Source: an uncultured SAR86 cluster bacterium (lineage in GTDB: Bacteria; Pseudomonadota; Gammaproteobacteria; Magnimaribacterales; AG-339-G14). Taken from it: a stretch of 39,316 nucleotides of DNA. The notes under the pieces were generated by a model. The model was not told the DNA's origin and searched no databases. It worked only from the letters and a program-made list of their open reading frames with translations. The position numbers were made by a program, and so were the translations under genes. The stretch spans positions 1 through 39,316 of the forward strand of contig CABZRA010000006.1 of the NCBI GenBank assembly GCA_902527995.1, written 5' to 3'. This document shows, in pieces, positions 17,755 through 25,669 of the stretch; positions within the stretch are counted from its first letter, which is position 1, and each line of letters begins with the position of its first letter.

Positions 17755-18792
17755 ATGTTTAAAAATAAAGTACTTTTAATTACAGGTGGAACTGGATCAT
17801 TCGGAAATACTGTCCTCAACAGATTTTTAACTTCAGATATTGCTGAAATAAGGATTTTTAGCCGTGATGAAAAGAAACAGGATGATATGCGAAAAAGATA
17901 TGATAATTCAAAACTAAAGTTTTACATTGGCGATGTGCGGGATTATCAATCTGTTTTGACTGCGGTTCGTGGTGTCGATTATATCTTTCATGCAGCTGCT
18001 TTAAAGCAGGTACCATCATGTGAGTTTTATCCACTCGAAGCAGTGAAAACTAATGTACTTGGCACTGAGAATGTTCTAGAAGCTGCAATTACCAATGGAG
18101 TAAAACGTATTGTTTGCTTGAGTACTGACAAAGCGGTTTACCCTATAAATGCAATGGGTATTTCTAAAGCAATGATGGAGAAAGTTATTGCGGCAAAGTC
18201 TCGAAATAACGATGTTGCTAAAACTGTTATTTGTACAACCCGATATGGGAACGTAATGGCTTCCAGGGGTTCGGTAATTCCTTTATTTCTTAGTCAGATT
18301 TTTACTAGCACTCCTATAACTATTACCGATCCAGACATGACTAGGTTCATGATGGCTTTAGATGATGCTGTGGATCTTGTAATGCATGCGTTCAAAAATG
18401 GAAAGAATGGTGATATTTTTGTACAAAAAGCACCAGCAGCTTCTATCGATGTGTTAGTAAAAGCATTGTTAAAAATTACTAAAAAAGAGGATCATGCTAT
18501 AAAAATAATAGGAACTCGTCATGGCGAGAAGCTCTATGAAGCTTTGTGCTCTCGAGAAGAAATGTTTGCAGCTCAGGATCAAGATAATTACTTTCGTATT
18601 CCAGCAGATAACAGAGACTTGAATTATTCCAAGTATATCGAGGAGGGTCAAAGAGATCTATCTCTGGTTGAGGACTATAATTCTCACAATACCAAGCAAC
18701 TTGATGTCGATGATATGGTGAAGCTTTTGCATAAGTTAGATTTTATTCCAGATATAGCTTCTGGCGGTAGAAATATTCCTGATGAATTTTAG
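17755..18792 (+). CDS. fnlA: UDP-GlcNAc 4,6-dehydratase/5-epimerase (FnlA/WbjB/CapE)
   Basis: This is a 345-residue extended SDR that begins UDP-L-FucNAc synthesis: it removes water from UDP-GlcNAc and inverts C5 to give a 4-keto-L-sugar. Visible motifs are the cofactor loop GGTGSFG (residues 11-17), AAALKQVPSCE, STDKAVYP with S123-K126, and MGISK at 134-138, where Met replaces the Tyr of the standard YxxxK as is usual in this inverting family. AAGGA at 17740-17744 gives a good ribosome site. It is followed directly by fnlB (stop TAG then ATG). The order fnlA-fnlB-fnlC matches that in E. coli and P. aeruginosa O-antigen clusters. Confidence 0.93.
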   Translation: MFKNKVLLITGGTGSFGNTVLNRFLTSDIAEIRIFSRDEKKQDDMRKRYDNSKLKFYIGDVRDYQSVLTAVRGVDYIFHAAALKQVPSCEFYPLEAVKTNVLGTENVLEAAITNGVKRIVCLSTDKAVYPINAMGISKAMMEKVIAAKSRNNDVAKTVICTTRYGNVMASRGSVIPLFLSQIFTSTPITITDPDMTRFMMALDDAVDLVMHAFKNGKNGDIFVQKAPAASIDVLVKALLKITKKEDHAIKIIGTRHGEKLYEALCSREEMFAAQDQDNYFRIPADNRDLNYSKYIEEGQRDLSLVEDYNSHNTKQLDVDDMVKLLHKLDFIPDIASGGRNIPDEF

Positions 18793-19899
18793 ATGAAAAT
18801 CTTAGTTACTGGAGCTAATGGCTTCATAGGTAAAAATCTTTGTGTTGCTCTTCGAGAGCAAGAGAAGTATGAAGTTCTTGAAGTTTATAGTGAGACTTCT
18901 GAATCAGTTTTGCTAGAGTATCTTTCTGTAGCAGATTTTATTTTCCATCTTGCCGGTATTAATCGTCCTAAAGATATATCTGAATTTAAGGAAGGTAATG
19001 AAAATCTGACAAAGTTTATTGTAAAGGCGCTAGAAAAACTAGATCGTAAAGTACCAATAGTGTTTAGCTCCTCAGCGCAGGTAAATAAAGCCAATCCCTA
19101 TGGAGAAAGCAAATTAGCAGCTGAAAAAGCTATTGAGATGTATGCAGATACGACAGGTGCTTTATACTATATTTTTCGGTTTCCAAATGTTTTTGGAAAA
19201 TGGTGTAAGCCAAATTATAATTCTTTTGTAGCTACATTTTGTAATAACATACTTAATGGAATTGAGATTTCTATTCATGATGCAAGTGCTAAAGTAAGAT
19301 TAGTATACGTTGATGATGTATGTGAATCTTTTCTTGAAATACTAGATGGAAAATCTAAACCAGGATTATGTAAAGTGCCCATTGAGTTTATTAGTACTGT
19401 GGGTGAGGTTGCAAATATTATTTCTACATTCAAATCATCTCGAGGTACGCTTATCACTGAGCGTGTGGGAGACGGACTTGAGCGCGCTTTATACGCGACT
19501 TATTTGAGTTACACTCCTCCTGAGGAGTTTAGCTATAAAATACCCAGCCACGAAGATCCCAGAGGTGTCTTTTGTGAAATGCTTAAGACAAAAGATTCAG
19601 GGCAATTTTCTTTTTTCACGGCGCATCCAGGGATTACGCGTGGGGAACATTATCATCATACTAAAAATGAGAAATTTCTTGTTATAAGAGGAAAAGCTGT
19701 TTTTAAATTTGAAAATATTAGCACTCTTGAACGTCATGAGTTAGAGGTAAATGGTTTAAATCCTGAAATTGTTGAAACAATACCTGGGTGGAGTCATAGC
19801 ATCACAAATATTGGCGATGAAGAGCTAATTGTTATGCTTTGGGCAAATGAAATATTTGATCATCAGCGACCAGATACAATTTCTAGAGAGCTTTTTTGA
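18793..19899 (+). CDS. fnlB: C4 reductase/cupin bifunctional protein of UDP-L-FucNAc synthesis (FnlB/WbjC/CapF)
   Basis: This is a 368-residue two-domain enzyme. Residues 1-240 are an SDR with GANGFIG (7-13), FHLAGINRP, and the catalytic YGESK at 103-107. Residues ~255-368 form a cupin, with PRGVFCEM, the metal-binding GEHYHH (His-286, 288, 289) and a WSHSITN segment. CapF homologues epimerise C3 with the cupin domain and reduce C4 with the SDR domain to give a UDP-6-deoxy-talose-type intermediate. The ATG follows the fnlA stop without a gap. The length matches CapF (about 370). The stop overlaps a possible TTG start of fnlC; the call is secure. Confidence 0.93.
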   Translation: MKILVTGANGFIGKNLCVALREQEKYEVLEVYSETSESVLLEYLSVADFIFHLAGINRPKDISEFKEGNENLTKFIVKALEKLDRKVPIVFSSSAQVNKANPYGESKLAAEKAIEMYADTTGALYYIFRFPNVFGKWCKPNYNSFVATFCNNILNGIEISIHDASAKVRLVYVDDVCESFLEILDGKSKPGLCKVPIEFISTVGEVANIISTFKSSRGTLITERVGDGLERALYATYLSYTPPEEFSYKIPSHEDPRGVFCEMLKTKDSGQFSFFTAHPGITRGEHYHHTKNEKFLVIRGKAVFKFENISTLERHELEVNGLNPEIVETIPGWSHSITNIGDEELIVMLWANEIFDHQRPDTISRELF

Positions 19900-19910
19900 G
19901 TAATAACTTC

Positions 19911-21041
19911 ATGCAAAGATTGAGAGTAATGTCGGTAGTAGGAACTCGTCCTGAAATAATTAGGTTGTCACGGGTTATTGCTAAATTGGATAAGCATTGT
20001 GAGCACATATTAGTTCACACGGGACAAAATTATGATTTTGAGTTGAATCAAGTTTTCTTTGAAGATTTAGGTATCCGAAAACCTGATTATTTTCTGGATG
20101 CAGCAGGTAAAAATGTGGCAGAAACCATAGGGCAAGTTATTATAAAAGTTGATCAAGTCATTGAATCAGTTAATCCTGAAGCAATGCTTGTTTTAGGTGA
20201 TACTAACTCTTGCTTAGCGGCTATTCCTGCTAAACGTAGAAAGATTCCGATTTTCCACATGGAAGCAGGTAACCGTTGTTTTGATCAACGTGTGCCAGAA
20301 GAAATAAATCGTAAAATTGTAGATCATATTGCAGATATTAATATGCCTTACAGTACTATCGCTAGAGACTATTTAATTTCTGAGGGTTTTGCAGCTGATC
20401 GAGTGGTGAAAACTGGGAGCCCTATGTTAGAAGTTCTCACACATTATATGGAAGACATTGATAGTTCAAAAATTTTAAACATTCTGAACATAGAACCTAG
20501 AAATTACTTTGTCATAAGTGTGCATCGCGAGGAAAATGTTGATGAGCCGGCACAGTTAGCTAAATTAGCAAGTTCGCTGAATGCAATTGGAGATTATTAT
20601 GGCCTTCCAATTATAGTATCTACTCACCCACGCACTCAAAAAAGAATCAGTGAGCAAGGAATAGAGTTTCATAAAAATATTAAATTGTTAAAACCATTTG
20701 GATTTCATGATTATAATAATTTGCAAAAAAATGCTAAAGCAGTCTTATCTGATAGCGGTACGATCAATGAAGAGTCTTCAATTATGAACTTTCCTGCATT
20801 AAATATTCGCGAGGCGCATGAGCGGCCTGAAGGAATGGAGGAGGGTGCTGTCATGATGGTTGGACTTGAACAAAAGACAATAATGCAGGCATTATCTGTG
20901 CTAGAGTCTCAACCTTCAGGTGAGGAAAGATTATTGCTGAAAATCAAGGATTACAATATACCTAACGTATCTGACAAGGTGCTTAGAATAATTCTTAGTT
21001 ATACTGATTATATAAATCGGGTTGTATGGAAGAAGTATTGA
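19911..21041 (+). CDS. fnlC: UDP-sugar 2-epimerase of UDP-L-FucNAc synthesis (FnlC/WbjD/CapG)
   Basis: This enzyme belongs to the non-hydrolysing UDP-GlcNAc 2-epimerase (WecB) family. Motifs seen are GTRPEIIR near the start, HTGQNYD, VLGDTNSC, HMEAGNR, VPEEINRKIVDHIAD, VISVHREENVD, STHPRTQKR and SDSGTINEE. In the fnl pathway it converts the UDP-L-talosamine-type intermediate to UDP-L-FucNAc. The ATG at 19911 is preferred, with GAG ten bases before it; a TTG at 19896 inside the end of fnlB would add five residues (MSNNF). Only 29 bases separate it from the WbuB-like transferase. A role as the usual UDP-ManNAc epimerase (WecB) is possible in principle but the neighbours argue for FnlC. Confidence 0.9.
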   Translation: MQRLRVMSVVGTRPEIIRLSRVIAKLDKHCEHILVHTGQNYDFELNQVFFEDLGIRKPDYFLDAAGKNVAETIGQVIIKVDQVIESVNPEAMLVLGDTNSCLAAIPAKRRKIPIFHMEAGNRCFDQRVPEEINRKIVDHIADINMPYSTIARDYLISEGFAADRVVKTGSPMLEVLTHYMEDIDSSKILNILNIEPRNYFVISVHREENVDEPAQLAKLASSLNAIGDYYGLPIIVSTHPRTQKRISEQGIEFHKNIKLLKPFGFHDYNNLQKNAKAVLSDSGTINEESSIMNFPALNIREAHERPEGMEEGAVMMVGLEQKTIMQALSVLESQPSGEERLLLKIKDYNIPNVSDKVLRIILSYTDYINRVVWKKY

Positions 21042-21070
21042 TATAGACCAAATAGATACAAGATTTATTT

Positions 21071-22321
21071 ATGGTTGAGCATAATAAAAAAAAGGTACTG
21101 ATCGTAACACAGTACTTTTGGCCTGAAGAATTTCGAGTCAATGAGCTGGTCAGAAAGCTTGTGGCCTCTGGCTGTGATGTTGATTTAATGACTGGTAGAC
21201 CTAATTATCCTGATGGAGTAATTTATGAGAATTTTATTACTTCGCCTGAGATGTTCAGTGACTATTTTGGTGCATCTATCTATAGAGTTAAAAATATTCC
21301 TAGAGGAAAAAATAAGTTTACTTTATTTCTGAATTACATTTCCTTCGCCTTTTTAGCCACAATATATTTATTAAAGAATTTTGGTGATAAACGTTATGAC
21401 TCAATTATAGCTGTTCAAGTATCTCCCATTTTTTCTGTAATTCCTGCACTAATTTATGGAAAGTACCACAAAGTTAAAGTAAATACTTGGGTAATGGATT
21501 TATGGCCCGATATTCTTTCTGCATTAAACCTGATATCAAATAGATTTATATTAAAGTTTCTAACATTTATTTCATCACTGATTTATCGTCTTTCGGATTC
21601 TTTATTAATAAGCTCTGAAGGTTTTAGAGCCAGGCTTTTACAGCTAGGAGTTGACGAAAAATCTATTCACCATTTTCCTCAATGGGTGGAGGATGTGATG
21701 GAGACTAAAAACATATCTTCAACTAAAGAATTTAAAAAAGTAGAGGCATTATTGAAAATTCATAGCCATTTAAAAAAGATTGTCTTCACTGGGAATATTG
21801 GAGAATGTCAGAATTTTCCTTCGGTACTGAAAGCTATTGAAATTCTTAAACATAGAAATGATTTCGTCTTATTAATTATTGGTACAGGGCGAGAAGAGGG
21901 CCGTGTAAAACGATTAGTCCAAGATTATGGCTTGGAAAATCAAGTTAAGCTACTTGGTAGATTCCCTGTTGAATACATGCCATCTTTTTATCATTTTTCA
22001 GATGCACTTCTGCTTCCTCTTGCTAAAGACCCTCTTTTCGAGATTACACTTCCAGGAAAAACTCAAAATTATTTATATGCAGGGCGTCCCATAATAGGTT
22101 TTCTTGACGGGGAAGGAGCTTCTGTTTTGCGAAGTTCAAATTCTGCCTTTGTATGTGCTGCTGGAGATCACATTGAACTTGCCAATGTAATTGAACAAGT
22201 TTGTAATTCAAGCCAGATTGAACTCAGTGAATTAGGTAATTCCGCAAAACGTTATGCTGAGGAACATTTTCTTTCAGAAAAAGTTATGGATACTCTTTTT
22301 GAGGTTTGCGGTTTAAGATGA
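21071..22321 (+). CDS. wbuB: Glycosyltransferase WbuB family, putative L-FucNAc/FucNAm transferase
   Basis: This 416-residue GT4 enzyme has the N-terminal signature of the WbuB/WbjE/WcaI group: VTQYFWPEEFRVNELV, a TGRPNYPDG loop, and WVMDLWPD, with a hydrophobic stretch near residues 75-100 that may touch the membrane. The donor domain shows IVFTGNIGECQNF, LLIIGTGREEGRV, and PLAKDPLFEITLPGKTQNY with GRPIIGFLDGEG. In E. coli O26 and O145 the homologue sits directly after fnlC and is thought to add L-FucNAc. That same position here supports the same donor. Its stop overlaps the next ATG (ATGA at 22318-22321), coupling it to the phosphoglycosyl transferase. Confidence 0.88.
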   Translation: MVEHNKKKVLIVTQYFWPEEFRVNELVRKLVASGCDVDLMTGRPNYPDGVIYENFITSPEMFSDYFGASIYRVKNIPRGKNKFTLFLNYISFAFLATIYLLKNFGDKRYDSIIAVQVSPIFSVIPALIYGKYHKVKVNTWVMDLWPDILSALNLISNRFILKFLTFISSLIYRLSDSLLISSEGFRARLLQLGVDEKSIHHFPQWVEDVMETKNISSTKEFKKVEALLKIHSHLKKIVFTGNIGECQNFPSVLKAIEILKHRNDFVLLIIGTGREEGRVKRLVQDYGLENQVKLLGRFPVEYMPSFYHFSDALLLPLAKDPLFEITLPGKTQNYLYAGRPIIGFLDGEGASVLRSSNSAFVCAAGDHIELANVIEQVCNSSQIELSELGNSAKRYAEEHFLSEKVMDTLFEVCGLR

Positions 22322-22893
22322 ATTGGTGTTTGAGGAAGTATTTCTTTGACATTTTTATCATACTAATATTTTCACCTTTTATCTTTTCAGTATTAACTCT
22401 GGTTGCTTTTTTCTTAATGTTATTTGAGGGAAGACCTATTATCTTTAAAAGTCAAAGAGTTGGCGTTAACCAAAAACTATTTACGATATATAAATTTAGA
22501 ACTATGGTTGTTGGTGCCCCTGTTATTGAAACTGATATGATGGACAACCAATCAACTTACATAACGAAGCTTGGACGTTTTCTCAGAATGACAAGTTTGG
22601 ATGAGCTTCCACAAATTTTTAACGTAATAATTGGTCAAATGTCTTTAGTGGGCCCCAGACCTGCGTTGCAAAGCCAGCATGATCTCAATAAATCTAGACT
22701 TGATTTGGGAATTTCACTTCATAAGCCAGGCATTACTGGGTTAGCTCAAATTAAAGGACGCGATACTCTTAGTCTAAATGATAAGCTAAGTTATGATAGG
22801 TTATATTGTTGTAAACAAAGTCTTAGATATGATGTGAGTATAATTATTTCTTCAATTATAAAAGTTTTAAGGCGTTCAAATATTTCACATTAG
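22318..22893 (+). CDS. Small monotopic phosphoglycosyl transferase (initiating sugar transferase)
   Basis: This 191-residue enzyme belongs to the bacterial sugar transferase family (PglC/WcaJ C-terminal type). It starts with a single hydrophobic re-entrant helix (about 10-35), then SQRVGVNQ, IYKFRTM, the catalytic Asp-95-Glu-96 in MTSLDELPQIFN, MSLVGPRPAL and GITGLAQIKGRD. It moves a sugar phosphate from a UDP-sugar to undecaprenyl phosphate, starting repeat-unit assembly. ATG at 22318 overlaps the wbuB stop; a TTG at 22306 would add four residues but is less likely. All catalytic motifs are intact, in contrast to the second such enzyme at 26860-27537, so this is the better candidate for the working initiating enzyme. 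Confidence 0.9.
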   Translation: MNWCLRKYFFDIFIILIFSPFIFSVLTLVAFFLMLFEGRPIIFKSQRVGVNQKLFTIYKFRTMVVGAPVIETDMMDNQSTYITKLGRFLRMTSLDELPQIFNVIIGQMSLVGPRPALQSQHDLNKSRLDLGISLHKPGITGLAQIKGRDTLSLNDKLSYDRLYCCKQSLRYDVSIIISSIIKVLRRSNISH

Positions 22894-23061
22894 ATGCAAT
22901 CAGGCACTATACAAGCTTAGCTATCTTTTTTTAACTTACAAATCTAATAACTATAGTAAAGGGTGTGCATGAAATTTCTATAAATTTTAAGATTTTATAT
23001 GATGAACAGATGATGATATATTTTAATTCAAAATTTTGGCAAAAAAAGAAGATAAAGTATC

Positions 23062-23853
23062 GTGTCCAATAGGATAAGGCTGGCAGTTCTAACTCAAGAG
23101 GATGGCTTTGCTATTCCAAAGAATATAAAGCTTATTGACCAAATGGAACTTGTAGATTTAATTGCTGTTGTGAAAATAGATGCTGCTGGCTCTATAAGAA
23201 ATAAGAAAACATTTTTTATGAAAGGTTTTGGACTGATTCAAGTGGGAAAGATGGCCTTGGCATTATTTTTTAATCAAATTTTAAATGCTATAGACAAATT
23301 GTTTTGTTTTAAATTAGGGCTGCTAAAAAGTCTTAAGTCTGCTTCCGTTGTATGCAATTCAATTTATAAAACTATCGAAGATCCTAATGATAGTTCTAAT
23401 ATTGATTGGCTAGTAAATCAAAAAGTTGACTTAGTTATTTCCTTTTCTGCCCCATGTGTTTTCAAAAGTGAACTACTTAATATTCCAAAGTTTGGTTGTA
23501 TAAATCTCCATTGCTCGCTACTTCCTAAGTATGCTGGTCTGCTACCTAGCTTCTGGACTTTATATAAAAAAGAAAACACACTTGGCGCGACGGTTCACAA
23601 AATGGATGACAAGATCGATAATGGTGAAATCTTAGGGCAGGTCAAAATTCCAAGACCATCAAACCCTTCCATGTTTAATGTGATTAGAGATACCAAACTA
23701 GCAGGTGGCCACCTTATGGTATCTGTGATAGAGAATATATTAGCTGGAAATACTAAAACTACGTCCAGTAAAAAAGATACCAACGATTACTACACTTGGC
23801 CAACTGTTGAAGAGATTAAAGAATTTCGTCGTAATGGGGGAAAACTTATATGA
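23062..23853 (+). CDS. Sugar N-formyltransferase-like protein (second copy, catalytic triad intact)
   Basis: This is a 263-residue formyltransferase-fold protein. It carries the complete triad: Asn-148 and His-150 in INLHCSLLP, and Asp-186 in KIDNGEIL; YAGLLPSFW is the adjacent substrate loop. It lacks the C-terminal OB domain of the other copy and has a longer N-terminal region (about 30-125) of unclear role. It should transfer formyl from N10-formyl-tetrahydrofolate to an amine on a sugar. The start is GTG at 23062, after a 168-base gap with no gene that I can see. Its stop overlaps the ATG of the deacetylase gene by four bases, so the two proteins are coupled. The substrate may be a nucleotide sugar or a lipid-linked sugar. 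Confidence 0.82.
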   Translation: MSNRIRLAVLTQEDGFAIPKNIKLIDQMELVDLIAVVKIDAAGSIRNKKTFFMKGFGLIQVGKMALALFFNQILNAIDKLFCFKLGLLKSLKSASVVCNSIYKTIEDPNDSSNIDWLVNQKVDLVISFSAPCVFKSELLNIPKFGCINLHCSLLPKYAGLLPSFWTLYKKENTLGATVHKMDDKIDNGEILGQVKIPRPSNPSMFNVIRDTKLAGGHLMVSVIENILAGNTKTTSSKKDTNDYYTWPTVEEIKEFRRNGGKLI

Positions 23854-24707
23854 AAAAAGCAGTGCTATCAATAGACGTAGAAGACTGGTATCACCTTGAC
23901 TATTTTAATAGAAATGAATGTGATACCAATAATTCTCTTCTTGATGGGCTTGATGTTTATATTGAGCTCCTTGAGTCATTATCTATTCCGTCTAGTTTTT
24001 TTGTTTTGGGAGAAATTGCTGATAGCAGGATCAATTTTTTCAAAGATCTTGTTAAGTCTGGGCATGATGTAGGATCTCATGGTTGGAGTCATATAAGGCC
24101 GATGACTTTAGGGATTGATGAATTTCGTATCGAGCTGAATCGATGTCGAGATATTATGAAAAAAATTAATGGTGAGCGTAGTTTTGGATATAGAGCTCCT
24201 TGCTTTAGTCTTGACCGAGAACGACTCGATATTGTGAGAGATTCTGGTTTCGCCTATGATTCAAGTCGCATTGAGTTTGGAAATCATCCTCTTTACGGCT
24301 CTATTGATATGCATGGATATGAAAAACATTCCGAAGCTGTCTATAGAAATGATGATTTTTTAGAGTTTGAATTAACAACCCTTTCGGTTTTGCGAAAGAA
24401 TATCCCCATTTCTGGAGGTGGTTATCTTCGGATCTTTCCATGGTTTTTGATGAAAAAGCTAGTAAGTCAATACCTCAAAACAAACAATATATATGTACTA
24501 TATATTCATCCATTTGAACTCTCCAAATTAGAGATACCACCGATGCCACCCTCCACATCTACTTTGACCAAATTTAGATATACTTATGGCCGAGATAAGG
24601 TCAAAGAAAAAATCATCAGACTTATAAAGTTATTAGACGATAATGGTTATACCTTTACTACTTTTAGTGAAATTCAGAAAGATATAAGTCGAGCTTCGCA
24701 TGGCTAA
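23850..24707 (+). CDS. NodB-type polysaccharide deacetylase family protein
   Basis: This 285-residue carbohydrate esterase family 4 protein opens with SIDVEDWYH, giving the base and metal aspartates (Asp-9, Asp-12). It has the zinc motif SHGWSH (His-77, His-81), then GYRAPCFS, and the late YIHPFEL segment of the family. It most resembles the group with the DVEDWYH start found in exopolysaccharide clusters. There is no signal peptide, so it acts in the cytoplasm, probably on an N-acetyl sugar bound to a nucleotide or lipid. It overlaps the formyltransferase upstream by four bases and the SDR downstream by eight. With the formyltransferase it would exchange acetyl for formyl on one sugar. Confidence 0.88.
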   Translation: MKKAVLSIDVEDWYHLDYFNRNECDTNNSLLDGLDVYIELLESLSIPSSFFVLGEIADSRINFFKDLVKSGHDVGSHGWSHIRPMTLGIDEFRIELNRCRDIMKKINGERSFGYRAPCFSLDRERLDIVRDSGFAYDSSRIEFGNHPLYGSIDMHGYEKHSEAVYRNDDFLEFELTTLSVLRKNIPISGGGYLRIFPWFLMKKLVSQYLKTNNIYVLYIHPFELSKLEIPPMPPSTSTLTKFRYTYGRDKVKEKIIRLIKLLDDNGYTFTTFSEIQKDISRASHG

Positions 24708-25569
24708 ATTAGGGCTGAAGAAACATATACTAATCACAGGTGGGACGGGTTACATTGGAAATTACCTAAGAAGTAAATTATTAAATTCTGGCTACAAAGT
24801 AACGTCCGTTTCACGAAGTGTCGAGTTAAACAATAATCATTTTGGTATAGATCTTGCTAATAAAAAAATAGTTGAGGAGTTTGCAGATGCACTACCACAC
24901 GTAGATATAATTATTCATTGTGCAGCTATTGCTCACGGTGAAAAGGCCCCTAAAAATCATTCAGTAGCTGATTTCAATACATTAATTACTAAAAACCTTT
25001 TGAAAGCCTTCGAAAATAATAAAATTCATTGGATATTTATTAGTTCGATTTCTGTTTATGGTGAGACTCATTCAAAGTCTCAGATTCCAATAATTTTTTC
25101 ACCTAAATCAGCAGATAACTATGGAAAGGGAAAACTGTTTGACGAGAGTTTATTTATCTCTAAATGTAAAAATCTAGATATACTCCGCCTGATGCCAGTT
25201 TATGATAGTGAAAATCTTGAAGACATTAAAAAACGAGTTTACTTTCCCAATACTAATCTCAAAATAGCTATCTGGCCTACTCCTTTTTACAGTATATGCA
25301 ATATAGAAAAAGTACTATTTGCTGTTCAAAGATCAATAAGATATGGTTCTGGCCAAAGAATAGCTCACGTGGGTGATATTGAGCCTGCAAGTCAAAAAGA
25401 TTTATTAGCATGGTTCTCAGGGAGTGCTATTTTTTTGCCGCAGGCGCTCTTTAGTATTGTTTTTTTTCTCTTACCAAAAAAACTCCTCTTTTTTAGGACT
25501 ATTGCGCTTATGATAAAAAAGCTTGCCTTAAATAATATTTATGAAATAGGAGTGAGAGAGTTAGAATAG
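24700..25569 (+). CDS. SDR nucleotide-sugar reductase/epimerase (possibly WbpV-like)
   Basis: This is a 289-residue extended SDR with ITGGTGYIGNYL at its N-terminus, HCAAIAHG, ISSISVYGET and the catalytic pair in YGKGK. The C-terminal end is hydrophobic (IFLPQALFSIVFFLLPKK). The order of motifs and the HCAAIAHG block resemble WbpV/UDP-QuiNAc C4-reductases and other 4-keto-reductases. It lies eight bases inside the deacetylase gene and 100 bases before a UDP-GlcNAc 4,6-dehydratase, which would make its 4-keto substrate. UDP-QuiNAc or UDP-FucNAc are therefore plausible products, a likely sugar for the phosphoglycosyl transferase. The reductase assignment is inferred from context; an epimerase is the alternative. 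Confidence 0.75.
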   Translation: MAKLGLKKHILITGGTGYIGNYLRSKLLNSGYKVTSVSRSVELNNNHFGIDLANKKIVEEFADALPHVDIIIHCAAIAHGEKAPKNHSVADFNTLITKNLLKAFENNKIHWIFISSISVYGETHSKSQIPIIFSPKSADNYGKGKLFDESLFISKCKNLDILRLMPVYDSENLEDIKKRVYFPNTNLKIAIWPTPFYSICNIEKVLFAVQRSIRYGSGQRIAHVGDIEPASQKDLLAWFSGSAIFLPQALFSIVFFLLPKKLLFFRTIALMIKKLALNNIYEIGVRELE

Positions 25570-25669
25570 AAATAAAATTTCTCAAATATTAAAGGTATTT
25601 ACTATATATTAAGAGTATTTACTTTTTCTAATATTTATACAAATTACTAAACTGAATAGATTATAAGGT

